Part shown: positions 36,604-44,420 of the stretch, piece by piece
Numbering within the stretch: position 1 is the first letter of the stretch
How the letters are laid out: every line of letters starts with the position of its first letter
Notes under the pieces: generated by a model
Told to the model about the DNA's origin: nothing
What the model saw: only the letters and a program-made list of their open reading frames with translations
Databases searched by the model: none
Source: JACRLV01 sp045863555
Lineage (GTDB): Bacteria; Planctomycetota; Phycisphaerae; UBA1845; Fen-1342
Length of the DNA stretch: 64,000 nucleotides
Reading direction: 5' to 3'
NCBI GenBank assembly: GCA_045863555.1
Contig: BTUU01000006.1
Coordinates: 248,001 to 312,000 of the forward strand
Position numbers and translations under genes: made by a program

Positions 36604-37347
36604 TTGAAATTCCGATTTCCCGTTTCCCTGCTCGTGGCCGCGGCCCCCGCGATCGCAGCCGCGGATACGATCACGCATTCGGTTCCGTTCGACTACGACG
36701 CCGGGTTCGGCGTGACGTTCCCGGTGGTGCAGGGCTTCGATACGCTCGGCGGCACGCGACAGCTCAACGCCGTCACGTTCGACTTCCATCACAATTTTTC
36801 GCTCGAACTGTTCTTCGAAAGCACCGGCCCGACGCCGCTCGCCGCGGGCGATTTCCTCCTGGATTTCGCCTACCTGACGCTCTTCCAGCTCGGCGAGGGC
36901 GGTGGAGAAGGCGAGGGTCCGCCCATCTTCGGCCCCGGCGCCTACTTCGTCGATGACATCACCGGCGACCTCGCCGCGTATGACGGCGTGCCCGGAAACG
37001 ATGGTCCCGATTCCTTCCGGAGGAGTTTCACCGACGCCTTCACGATCTCGCAGGCCTATGATGCGGCAAATCCGGAGGTGCTCGAGGCGGTCACGGACGT
37101 CGGCGCACTCACGACCGTGTTCGGCGGTTTCAACGAACTCTTTTTCGAGTGGGTCAACGATCCCAACTGGCCGATCCCGCCGGGCGGTGTCCCCGAGTAC
37201 CCGACGGACGCTGCTCTTTGGGTCAGTTGGCCGAATTTCCGCCATTTCGGCACGATCGACATCACCTACGACTTCACCGTCATACCGGAACCGGCGGTCG
37301 CCGCGCCGCTCGCGGTCGCTGCGCTTCTGATGCTGCGCCGCCGCTGA
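36604..37347 (+). CDS. PEP-CTERM-like secreted protein with TTG start
   Basis: 247 aa. Signal peptide LKFRFPVSLLVAAAPAIAAA; a beta-rich extracellular domain beginning ITHSVPFDYDAGFGVTFPVVQGFDT, of the kind called choice-of-anchor in these bacteria; C-terminus VIPEPAVAAPLAVAALLMLRRR, a PEP-CTERM signal. A TTG start at 36604 is preferred because AAGGAG lies 7 nt upstream and it begins directly at the signal peptide; the next in-frame upstream start (ATG-like codon at 36496) would add 36 charged residues. Confidence 0.78.
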   Translation: MKFRFPVSLLVAAAPAIAAADTITHSVPFDYDAGFGVTFPVVQGFDTLGGTRQLNAVTFDFHHNFSLELFFESTGPTPLAAGDFLLDFAYLTLFQLGEGGGEGEGPPIFGPGAYFVDDITGDLAAYDGVPGNDGPDSFRRSFTDAFTISQAYDAANPEVLEAVTDVGALTTVFGGFNELFFEWVNDPNWPIPPGGVPEYPTDAALWVSWPNFRHFGTIDITYDFTVIPEPAVAAPLAVAALLMLRRR

Positions 37348-37430
37348 CGATTCGGGAGCCCGGCCGTTCGCCACGGCCGTCATCGCAGCACCCCGTCGAC
37401 GCGACCGCGCCGGCGGGGCGCTGCATGCGC

Positions 37431-37937
37431 TCAGCGCCCCCAGAGCGCGGCCGCGAGCGAGCCCGCGACAATGAGGGGTGGGAGATTCACTGCTGCCACC
37501 ACATACGCGTGCAGCCAGCCGGAACCGATGAGCAGGCCGCCGTCCGGCGGGATCAGAAGCCGCAGGACGCCGGCGGGAAACGACCACCAGTCGGTCGAGC
37601 CGAGGTCCAGAACCCCGCATGCGGCGAAAACGAAATGCTGCGAGACAAGGACTCCCGCCGTCAGGGCCAGCGCGAGCGCCGTGCAGGCCGGCCCGGCCAT
37701 GCCCGCGGCGTCCTGGACGACCTTGAACATCAGCCACGCGATCCCGACCGTCAGCGGGCCGCGAAGGAGCCAGGGAATCGTCATGTAGGGCAGGTAGATC
37801 GACGCGGGCACGAGCAGTCCGGCGAGAAGCAGCGCGACCAGTCCGCCGCGGAGGGCGGCGTTCCGCAGGCCGATCGCGGGCGTCCAGGGGACGTCGCGAT
37901 AGTCATCCGCGTCGCTCGGCCGGTTCGTAATCGGCAT
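37431..37937 (-). CDS. Small multi-pass membrane protein, unknown
   Basis: 168 aa. Short polar N-terminus then about five hydrophobic segments (LVALLLAGLLVPASIYLPYM, LTVGIAWLMFKVV, ACTALALALTAGVLVSQH, LHAYVVAAVNLPPLIVAGSLAAALW). Not recognised. Start MPITNRPSD at 37937; an upstream ATG at 37991 overlaps the preceding gene by 4 nt and is also possible. Confidence 0.65.
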   Translation of the reverse strand: MPITNRPSDADDYRDVPWTPAIGLRNAALRGGLVALLLAGLLVPASIYLPYMTIPWLLRGPLTVGIAWLMFKVVQDAAGMAGPACTALALALTAGVLVSQHFVFAACGVLDLGSTDWWSFPAGVLRLLIPPDGGLLIGSGWLHAYVVAAVNLPPLIVAGSLAAALWGR

Positions 37938-37987
37938 GGATGCCCCCGGCGCGCCCGGGCGGCGCGCCGCAGCGCGCCACGCGCGCG

Positions 37988-38419
37988 TCAATCGTTCCGC
38001 GTCTGGAGCAGATCGGCCATCGTCTTGTTGTTCTCCACGAGCGCGACTTTTCCCGACGCGTCAAAGACGACCTTGAAGGCGATCTGCTGTGTGAAGAAAT
38101 AGTTGAACGCGAAGCCGTCGGGCATCTGCCTGGCCGCGATGTCTTTTTCGAACAGCTCGCGGTTGAATTCCAGCACGGCCCCGAGTTCCTCCATCTCGAT
38201 TGTCTCGCCCCCGACGCGCTTCTTCGTCTTGATGACCGTCTGGTACTTGCCGGGCTCCTCGACGTCGAGCACCTGCGACCAGGTCATCCCCGGCTTGATC
38301 GCGGCCTTCACCTCGGCCCCGCGCGCGTCCGGGTCATACGACGCGACGCCCCCGCGGAAGAACGCAAACGCCAGCCCGCCGACGACCAGCAGCACGAAGA
38401 CGCCGAATGCCTTGTTCAT
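37988..38419 (-). CDS. Exported or membrane-anchored small protein, unknown
   Basis: 143 aa. MNKAFGVFVLLVVGGLAFAFF is an uncleaved membrane anchor or signal peptide. Then VKAAIKPGMTWSQVLDVEEPGKYQTVI, which has the PGMTxxxVxxxxG flavour of SmpA/OmlA-like domains, and a soluble region. GAGG lies 7 nt before the ATG. It precedes the 168-aa membrane protein, probably in one operon. Confidence 0.7.
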   Translation of the reverse strand: MNKAFGVFVLLVVGGLAFAFFRGGVASYDPDARGAEVKAAIKPGMTWSQVLDVEEPGKYQTVIKTKKRVGGETIEMEELGAVLEFNRELFEKDIAARQMPDGFAFNYFFTQQIAFKVVFDASGKVALVENNKTMADLLQTRND

Positions 38420-38631
38420 TTGTCACCTCGAAGCCCGGACCATGCGACGTGGGCGAAGGCAGCATACCCTGTACGCTGGAGGAATCAAGAACGGTTCACT
38501 TCGCACTACCCGCGGCACGGGGCTCCAACCGGGCCAGCCGGCGAGCACGGCCGCCATCCGGGTGCGCCGCTCCGCTATCATGAGCGGACCCGACATGACC
38601 GGGAGGCCACGTCCACGAGGAGCGATTCGAC

Positions 38632-39168
38632 ATGCCAGCGATGCAGATCAAACCGACGGTGCTCACCGAGATTCAACGGCAGTTCAACCACGAACTTTCC
38701 GCCGCCCACGCCTACCTCGCGCTTGCCGTCTGGTGCGATGCGCAGGGTCTGAAAGGCTTCGCCCGCTTCTTCTCGAAGCAGGCCACCGAGGAGCGCGAGC
38801 ACGCGACCAGGTTCATGAAGCACCTGCTGGATCGCGGCGCGGTCCCCCGCCTGGCGGCACTCGCCGCTCCGCCGATGGAATTTCCGGGCCTGCTGGAAGT
38901 CGCCCGGCACGCGCAGCGGATGGAGCAGGAGAACACGGCGGGGATTCACCGCTGCTACGAGGCGGCCTGCAAGGAAGGCGACTACCCGGCCCAGGTGATG
39001 CTCCAGTGGTTCATCAACGAGCAGGTCGAGGAAGAGGCGTGGACGGACGAGATGGTCGAACGCGTCGACCGGGCGAACTGTGCGGGCGGCATCGCGGAAC
39101 TCGACCGGCATATTGAGCGGTATCTTTCGGAGGAGGGGGTCGGCGGTGGGGAAGGGGAGCAAGACTGA
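38632..39168 (+). CDS. Ferritin
   Basis: 178-aa iron-storage ferritin of the prokaryotic FtnA type. Four-helix bundle with ferroxidase ligands: FNHELSAAHAYLALAVW (Glu), ATEEREHATRFMKHL (Glu-x-x-His) and ENTAGIHRCYEAA / WFINEQVEEEAW. It would oxidise Fe(II) and store it as a mineral in a 24-mer. Start at 38632, AGGAG about 9 nt upstream; ATG 38641 is an alternative. Confidence 0.94.
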   Translation: MPAMQIKPTVLTEIQRQFNHELSAAHAYLALAVWCDAQGLKGFARFFSKQATEEREHATRFMKHLLDRGAVPRLAALAAPPMEFPGLLEVARHAQRMEQENTAGIHRCYEAACKEGDYPAQVMLQWFINEQVEEEAWTDEMVERVDRANCAGGIAELDRHIERYLSEEGVGGGEGEQD

Positions 39169-39340
39169 CGGGCTCGGCGCCGCTCCGACGACGTGACAGC
39201 GCGCCGTGCGCGACCGGGGGCGCTCATGAATCCGCGCCCGTCGAGCCCGAGGCGCGAGCGACAGCGAGGGTACGGAGACGCCTTCTCCTGGCAATCGGCC
39301 ACGGCACTGGCCGATCAGCGAGACTCGTAGCGCGTCTGCT

Positions 39341-39370
39341 TGGCGAGCGAGCCACTCACTCGATAGGATT
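39341..39370 (+). promoter_or_regulatory. Possible promoter of the TIGR04255 operon
   Basis: TTGGCG, 18-nt spacer, TAGGAT, about 30 nt ahead of the ATG at 39400. Both boxes match four of six consensus bases. Weak but in the right place. Confidence 0.3.
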
Positions 39371-39399
39371 GTATACGGTTACGAGGAGACAGCGGAGCG

Positions 39400-40179
39400 A
39401 TGGGCGCTGAGCCGATCTTCATCATCAATCGCGAGGAGAAATTTCCGCACCTCCCGGCAGCGCCGATTGTCGAAGCGGTCGTCCATTGGCGTTCGCCCGC
39501 TGAAAAACCGTTGAATGACGCTGCGATACCGAAAAAGCTCCAGGAGCGCTTTCCCGAGTACCAGTTCCAGGAGCAACAAGAGATCGAGGCTGCGGTTCAG
39601 ACGCAGCCGGGCAACGTCGAACTCCGGCAGCAGACGCATTGGAACGGGTATCGCCTCACGAATCCGAAAGACCGATACATCGCCCAGCTTACCCCTCACG
39701 GTCTGGTCTTCAGTCGGCTGGCCAAATATGACTGCTGGACGACGTTCGAAGCCGAGGCGTTCCGGTTCTGGGATGCGTATGTTGAAGTTGCAGAGCCGCC
39801 GGTCATCGAGCGGCTGGGCGTGCGGTTCATCAACCAGATTCAACTGGAACCCTCAGAGACACCGGCAACCTACCTGCACAACGCACCGGGTCCGCCGCCG
39901 GGGCTGGCGCTTTCGAGCGACCTGTTCTTTCACCAGGATACGTTTGCCGTCGCCGGGCAGCCATACCTGGTGAATAGTGTGCGGACATTGCAGGTGATGT
40001 CTGATCAGCGCCGTGTCCTGATCGTCGACACGGACGTTGCGATCGAGCTCAAGAGCCTCCTGGACTCCGCTGCGCTCCACGATCACCTGCACGACATGCG
40101 CTATATCAAAAACAGGATCTTCTTCGCGCTCGTGACGGATGCGGCACTCGCGCGTTTTGGAAAGGCAAACGATGTCTAA
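39400..40179 (+). CDS. TIGR04255 family protein
   Basis: 259 aa. The pattern PHLPAAPIVEAVVHWRSP at the start, followed by RLTNPKDRYIAQLTPHGLVFSRL and the later ERLGVRFINQIQLEP, is typical of the sporadically distributed TIGR04255 family, whose function is not known and which is often in accessory regions. AGGAG and GGAG precede the ATG. It is the first gene of a tight three-gene operon (overlaps of 8 and 4 nt). Confidence 0.8.
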   Translation: MGAEPIFIINREEKFPHLPAAPIVEAVVHWRSPAEKPLNDAAIPKKLQERFPEYQFQEQQEIEAAVQTQPGNVELRQQTHWNGYRLTNPKDRYIAQLTPHGLVFSRLAKYDCWTTFEAEAFRFWDAYVEVAEPPVIERLGVRFINQIQLEPSETPATYLHNAPGPPPGLALSSDLFFHQDTFAVAGQPYLVNSVRTLQVMSDQRRVLIVDTDVAIELKSLLDSAALHDHLHDMRYIKNRIFFALVTDAALARFGKANDV

Positions 40180-40690
40180 GCGTGCAGAACCACTTGACCG
40201 ACGGATGGCCCAATTCGCGCCCCGCATCGCGGCGGGCCAGGGATCTCGAGCGACAGGCTTTAGCGACGCCGCCCGCATCGTCGAAAATGCCCGCCATTTG
40301 AACTATGAGCGCCTTGCCCGATCACAGGCCTATTCAAAGCGGCCTGCGTACGAGAGTCTCTGGGACTGCTGGCAGTCCTGCCGGCGACCGAACTGGGACG
40401 GCTATAGTGCGTTCGCGGTCGAGCAGGACACCTATCGGCAGGCGTATCAGCTTATCGAGGCCCTGCCGATCGGTTGTCCGCTTCCCTCGGCCGGCGCAGA
40501 GCCGGATGGACATCTGACGCTCGAGTGGCATCGAAATCCCCGCTGGACGCTGTCCGTGAGCGTCAGCCCGGAGGGTACGCTCTATTACTCCGCGCTGCTC
40601 GGCAAGGAGGATCCGCGAGGTTCCTGCCCGTTCTATGGCGAACTGCCGGAAAGCCTGCTATTTCTCATTCGCCGAGTCCACGGTCAATGA
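40172..40690 (+). CDS. Second gene of TIGR04255 operon, NWDGYxA-type protein
   Basis: 172 aa. The central PNWDGYSAFAVEQDTYRQA, followed by GHLTLEWHRNPRWTLSVSVSPEGTLYYSALLG, is a motif I know from small proteins that accompany accessory or mobile genes; its activity is unknown. It overlaps the TIGR04255 gene by 8 nt and its stop overlaps the next gene's start (ATGA), so the three are translationally coupled. Confidence 0.75.
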   Translation: MSKRAEPLDRRMAQFAPRIAAGQGSRATGFSDAARIVENARHLNYERLARSQAYSKRPAYESLWDCWQSCRRPNWDGYSAFAVEQDTYRQAYQLIEALPIGCPLPSAGAEPDGHLTLEWHRNPRWTLSVSVSPEGTLYYSALLGKEDPRGSCPFYGELPESLLFLIRRVHGQ

Positions 40691-41103
40691 TCGATCCCGC
40701 CAACGTCCCCGCGGTTGCGGCCGACGAAACGCTCGCGCGATTCGCGACCCAGAGCAGCCAATACCGCCCCAGCGACGGAAGCGTGAAACAGGACTTGTTC
40801 ATGCCGCATCCTCGGCGCGAACTTTCGGTCATGCGGCACCGGAATGCCACGATCGAAGATGTATGGGCTGTCGGTCGGAGCGTCGCCCGTGCGATGGACC
40901 GCTCCTTGCACGGCCGGTCCGACATTTCCGCTTCGGCATGTTCAGTCGACGGTCTCGCGATCGTGGCCAGCCCGATACTGCCCGACAATCCAAACCACGC
41001 GGATGTGATCGGATGGCCTGAAAGCAAAGAAGACAAGAAAGCGATCGCCCAGAAACTGGCGGCTGCCGCTACGAAGCTCATAGCACCGCCCGGTGCGAAT
41101 TAG
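40687..41103 (+). CDS. Third gene of TIGR04255 operon, unknown
   Basis: 138 aa. Contains KQDLFMPHPRRELSVMRHR, RSDISASACSVDGLAIVASPILPDNPNHADVIGWPESKEDKK and a C-terminal helix AIAQKLAAAATKLI. Not a recognised fold, but the sequence keeps clear conserved-looking blocks. Because the three genes are coupled, a joint function is likely. Confidence 0.72.
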   Translation: MIDPANVPAVAADETLARFATQSSQYRPSDGSVKQDLFMPHPRRELSVMRHRNATIEDVWAVGRSVARAMDRSLHGRSDISASACSVDGLAIVASPILPDNPNHADVIGWPESKEDKKAIAQKLAAAATKLIAPPGAN

Positions 41104-41160
41104 CTCAGGTCGCTAATCGCGTTTCACAGAATCGACGCGATGCTGGAACGCCGGATACGC

Positions 41161-42654
41161 CTATTTCACGCTCCACGTCGTCCCCTGCGGCCCGTCCCGC
41201 AGTTCGACGCCGAGGGCCAGCAGCCGATCCCGGATCTGGTCCGAGAGCGCGAAATTCTTCGCCTTGCGCGCCTCCTGGCGCATTTCCGTGAGCATCCGGA
41301 TCAGGTCATCCTGCTTCGACGCCGCCGCGCCGCTCGTCGCCGGCCAGTACAGCCCCAGCCCGTCCGAGGCGAATCGCGTCATTGCGGCCGCCGCGGCCGC
41401 CGCGTCCTCGCGGCCGACGGCGTCGGTGAGCCAGGCGCGGGCGTGCCGCGCGAATTCAAAGAGCGAGGCGATCGCATTCGCCGTATTGAAATCGTCGTTC
41501 ATCGCCGCGCTGAAGTCCTTCATCAGGTCGTCGATCACGGTCTGGACGGCCGGCGAGACTGCGCCGCGCACGGGTCCGGCCTGCGCCGCGGCGATCAGTT
41601 CCCGCGTCAGGTCGCGCAGCTTGTGGTTGCCGCTCTCCGCCGCCAGAAGCGAGTCGTTCGAGAAATCCTGCGTCTGGCGGTAGTGGCTGGTCAGGATGAA
41701 ATGCCGAACGACGGCCGGGTCGAACCGGCGCTCCACCAGCAGCCGGCCCTCGCGGTCGAGCAGCGGCTTTTCGGTCGTCAGGATGTCGCGGATCGTCACG
41801 CCGTTGCCCAGACTCTTGGCCATCTTCTGCCCGTTGATCGTGCACATGTTGTTGTGCAGCCAGTAGCGGACGAACGGCTTGCCCGTCGCGGCCTCCGACT
41901 GAGCGATTTCGCATTCATGGTGCGGAAACTGGTTGTCGAGCCCGCCGCCGTGGATGTCGATCGTCTCGCCGAGGTAGAGCATCGCCATGGCGGAGCACTC
42001 GGCGTGCCAGCCGGGGAAGCCAAGCCCCCACGGGCTCTTCCACTGCATGATGTGTCCCGGCTCGGCCCGCTTCCACAGGGCGAAATCCGCCGGGTGGCGC
42101 TTCTCGCTGCGCACCTCGACCCGCGCCCCGGCCTCCTGCTCCTCGACGGTTCGCCCGCTCAGTTTGCCGTAGTCTGGAAACGTGCTGACGTCGAAGTAGA
42201 CGGAGCCGTCGACGACGTACGCGTGGCCCTTGCGGACAAGCGTTTCGATGAGCTCGAGCTGCTCGGGGATGTGGCCCGCGGCGCGGGGCATGATGTCGGG
42301 CCGGAGCATGAACAGCGAGTCCATGTCGTCGAGCCACGAGCGCATGAAGGTCTCGACAATCGCCATCGGGTGCAGGCCGCGGCGGCGGGCCTCCCTGACG
42401 ATCTTGTCCTCGCCGTCGTCGGCGTCGTCGGTGAGGTGGCCGACGTCGGTGATGTTCTGGAGGTAGCGGACGTTGTAGCCGCTGAGCCGCAGCCAGCGGA
42501 CCATGACATCGAACGCGATCGCGGATTTGCCGTGGCCGAGATGGGCGGGGCCGTAGACGGTGACGCCGCACTTGTAGAAGGAAACGTCAGGCGCCTTGAG
42601 CGGCTCGAACGCCTCGAGCTGGCGGGACATGCTGTTGTACAGGCGCAATGCCAT
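41161..42654 (-). CDS. cysS: Cysteinyl-tRNA synthetase
   Basis: 497-aa class I aminoacyl-tRNA synthetase that charges tRNA-Cys. Zinc ligands: Cys in FYKCGVTVYG and the GWHAECSAM / HHECEIAQSE sites. The HIGH motif is PAHLGHGKSA and the KMSKS motif is KMAKSLGNG. The DALR-type C-terminal domain follows. Start MALRLYNSMSRQLEAF at 42654 with GGGAG at 9 nt; sequence further upstream in frame is not conserved. The last 68 nt of an upstream PAS-like gene overlap this start. Confidence 0.95.
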   Translation of the reverse strand: MALRLYNSMSRQLEAFEPLKAPDVSFYKCGVTVYGPAHLGHGKSAIAFDVMVRWLRLSGYNVRYLQNITDVGHLTDDADDGEDKIVREARRRGLHPMAIVETFMRSWLDDMDSLFMLRPDIMPRAAGHIPEQLELIETLVRKGHAYVVDGSVYFDVSTFPDYGKLSGRTVEEQEAGARVEVRSEKRHPADFALWKRAEPGHIMQWKSPWGLGFPGWHAECSAMAMLYLGETIDIHGGGLDNQFPHHECEIAQSEAATGKPFVRYWLHNNMCTINGQKMAKSLGNGVTIRDILTTEKPLLDREGRLLVERRFDPAVVRHFILTSHYRQTQDFSNDSLLAAESGNHKLRDLTRELIAAAQAGPVRGAVSPAVQTVIDDLMKDFSAAMNDDFNTANAIASLFEFARHARAWLTDAVGREDAAAAAAAMTRFASDGLGLYWPATSGAAASKQDDLIRMLTEMRQEARKAKNFALSDQIRDRLLALGVELRDGPQGTTWSVK

Positions 42655-43297
42655 CGTCGCGGACTCCCGGACGCCGGAACTCCGTCCGGCGATTCGAATT
42701 CCGCATGGTATCGCAAGCCGGGCGCGGTCGCATGACGAGGCGACGGCCGGGTCGTCCGATCTCGCCCGACGGTTCAGGCTGCGGAAACCCCGCGCGGCGA
42801 ATCTCGAGCTTCCGGCGGCAGTCCGCGCAGATGCCATGCGAGAGGTCCACACCGCTGCGAAGGAGCAGATGCTCGATCCGTTCCCAGGCGAGGCGGAGAT
42901 GACCGCTGCGGCACCAGGCGCAGAGCTTCACGATCGGCCGCTGGGTCGTGAATTCCGATCCGCGAAAGTCGGCATGCGGCATCCAGAGTTGCAGCACGGC
43001 CGTGATCCCGACCGCGCGCATCGGCACATGCAGCGTCGTCGCGCCGCGGAGCGAGTCCAGGCAGCAGGGGCTTCGCACGGGATCGCCGCCGAGCATCGCG
43101 CGGCGCGCCCCGCAGTCCGCTTTCAGCCGTTTGCATCCCGTGATCGCCCCGCAGGTGCGGTTCAAGTCGTCGCCGGCGATCGCCCGAAGTACAGCATTCG
43201 CGTAGGTGATTCGGCCGATCGGCACCCAGAGCGAGCAGGGATACGGGGCGTGCTCAAACATCGAGGAAAGGACTCGAATGGCCGTCGCGTGTTGCAT
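42587..43297 (-). CDS. PAS-like protein with cysteine-rich C-terminal motif, overlapping cysS
   Basis: 236 aa. Residues 10-110 have a PAS-like start (FEHAPYPCSLWVPIGRITYANAVLRAIAG). Then KLCAWCRSGHLRLAWERIEHLLLRSGV and SHGICADCRRKLE form the CxxC...HGICxxC unit found at the ends of many sensory proteins. Here this unit is followed by about 65 basic, Pro/Arg-rich residues that run through the cysS 5' region and overlap its first 68 nt. A probable sensor domain protein; the odd tail suggests that the natural stop has been lost. Confidence 0.6.
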   Translation of the reverse strand: MQHATAIRVLSSMFEHAPYPCSLWVPIGRITYANAVLRAIAGDDLNRTCGAITGCKRLKADCGARRAMLGGDPVRSPCCLDSLRGATTLHVPMRAVGITAVLQLWMPHADFRGSEFTTQRPIVKLCAWCRSGHLRLAWERIEHLLLRSGVDLSHGICADCRRKLEIRRAGFPQPEPSGEIGRPGRRLVMRPRPACDTMRNSNRRTEFRRPGVRDDGIAPVQQHVPPARGVRAAQGA

Positions 43298-43428
43298 CGT
43301 TCGTCACCCGATCGCACACCGTCCTGTTTCATTATCGGGTGATATCCCAGCCCGCCAGCCGGTGAACTCGGCCAATTCTGTGCATTTCTTGCAGCGAATC
43401 GTATTCTCGCCGACCGACGGAACCGGAC

Positions 43429-44406
43429 TCATCCGCGAACCGGCCGCCGTCCCCGGCCGCGGACCGGAGTCTCGGCCGCTCCGCGCTCGCCCAGCGCCCT
43501 CACGATCGCGGCGCGGAGCTGCGGCGGCAGCCCCCCCTCCGCCATGTCAGCGCACGCGTCCTGCACGAGATCCAGCTCCGCGAAGATCGCGCGGCAGCGG
43601 TTGCACAACTCGGACTGGGTCACTGCGAACGACTCCTCCCGGCCGCGGTCCATCGCCGCGAGTTTCGTCTGAAGCAGATCGAGGCAGACCTGCTTTTCGT
43701 AGGCCGGCGGCGTCGCGGCCGTGCGCTCGCTCTTGCGGAGCAGCGCCTTGCGGAGCATGAGCCGGGCGCGATGCACGCGCGTCTTTATCGTGTCGGGTTT
43801 CAGGCCCAGGGCGCGGGCTGCATCTTCCACCGGAAGGCCGAGGACCTCCTTGAGCACGAGCGGGACGCGGAAGTGCTCGGGCAAACGGGCGATCTCGCGC
43901 TGCACGCCCGCGATGGCCTCCGCCCGCTCGGCCTGCTGCGTCGAGTCCTCGCCGCTTGCGGCCAGCGAGGTCACCTGCGTCTCGGACCAAGGAAGGAGCT
44001 GGCTGAAGGTCGGCACGGCCCGGTTCACGCCGCCCTTGCGGCGCAAGCGACCTTTGCAACTTCGGCTCGCGATCGCGTAGAGCCACGTCCCCGGACTCGA
44101 TTCGCCCCGGAACGTGTGCCAGCGGCGAAATGCCTGAAGGAAGACCTCCTGCACCATGTCTTCCGCGTCGGCCGCGTTGCCGCACATGCGCAGGGCCAGT
44201 GCGCGGATCTTTCCCCCGTGCTCGTCGAGGAGCGCGGCGACCGCGCGGGCGGCGTCCGTGCCCGGCCGAGGATCGGCCGGGGGTGCAGCGGAAGGAGCGG
44301 ATGCGGTGGTCGCCGGCCGCGCCTTTTCGGCCGCCGGAGGTGCCGTGCGAGCGCGCGATCGGTGAGCGCGGCGAGCGGATTTTCGAACGGCGGCGGCGGC
44401 GGTCAT
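43429..44406 (-). CDS. ECF-type RNA polymerase sigma factor with Cys-containing C-terminal extension
   Basis: 325 aa. An Ala/Pro-rich N-tail (1-50); sigma region 2 (ALRMCGNAADAEDMVQEVFLQAFRRW, GTWLYAIASRSCKGRLRRK); region 4 (IARLPEHFRVPLVLKEVLGLPVEDAARALGL with the HTH KPDTIKTRVHRARLMLRK). It then continues for about 100 residues, with QVCLDLL and SELCNRCRAIFAELDLVQDACADM, a CxxC unit like the Cys motifs of anti-sigma zinc proteins. It lies 14 nt downstream of the VKOR-DsbA gene and so is co-transcribed with it. Regulon unknown. Confidence 0.87.
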   Translation of the reverse strand: MTAAAAVRKSARRAHRSRARTAPPAAEKARPATTASAPSAAPPADPRPGTDAARAVAALLDEHGGKIRALALRMCGNAADAEDMVQEVFLQAFRRWHTFRGESSPGTWLYAIASRSCKGRLRRKGGVNRAVPTFSQLLPWSETQVTSLAASGEDSTQQAERAEAIAGVQREIARLPEHFRVPLVLKEVLGLPVEDAARALGLKPDTIKTRVHRARLMLRKALLRKSERTAATPPAYEKQVCLDLLQTKLAAMDRGREESFAVTQSELCNRCRAIFAELDLVQDACADMAEGGLPPQLRAAIVRALGERGAAETPVRGRGRRPVRG

Positions 44407-44420
44407 GCGTCCTCCGCGTT

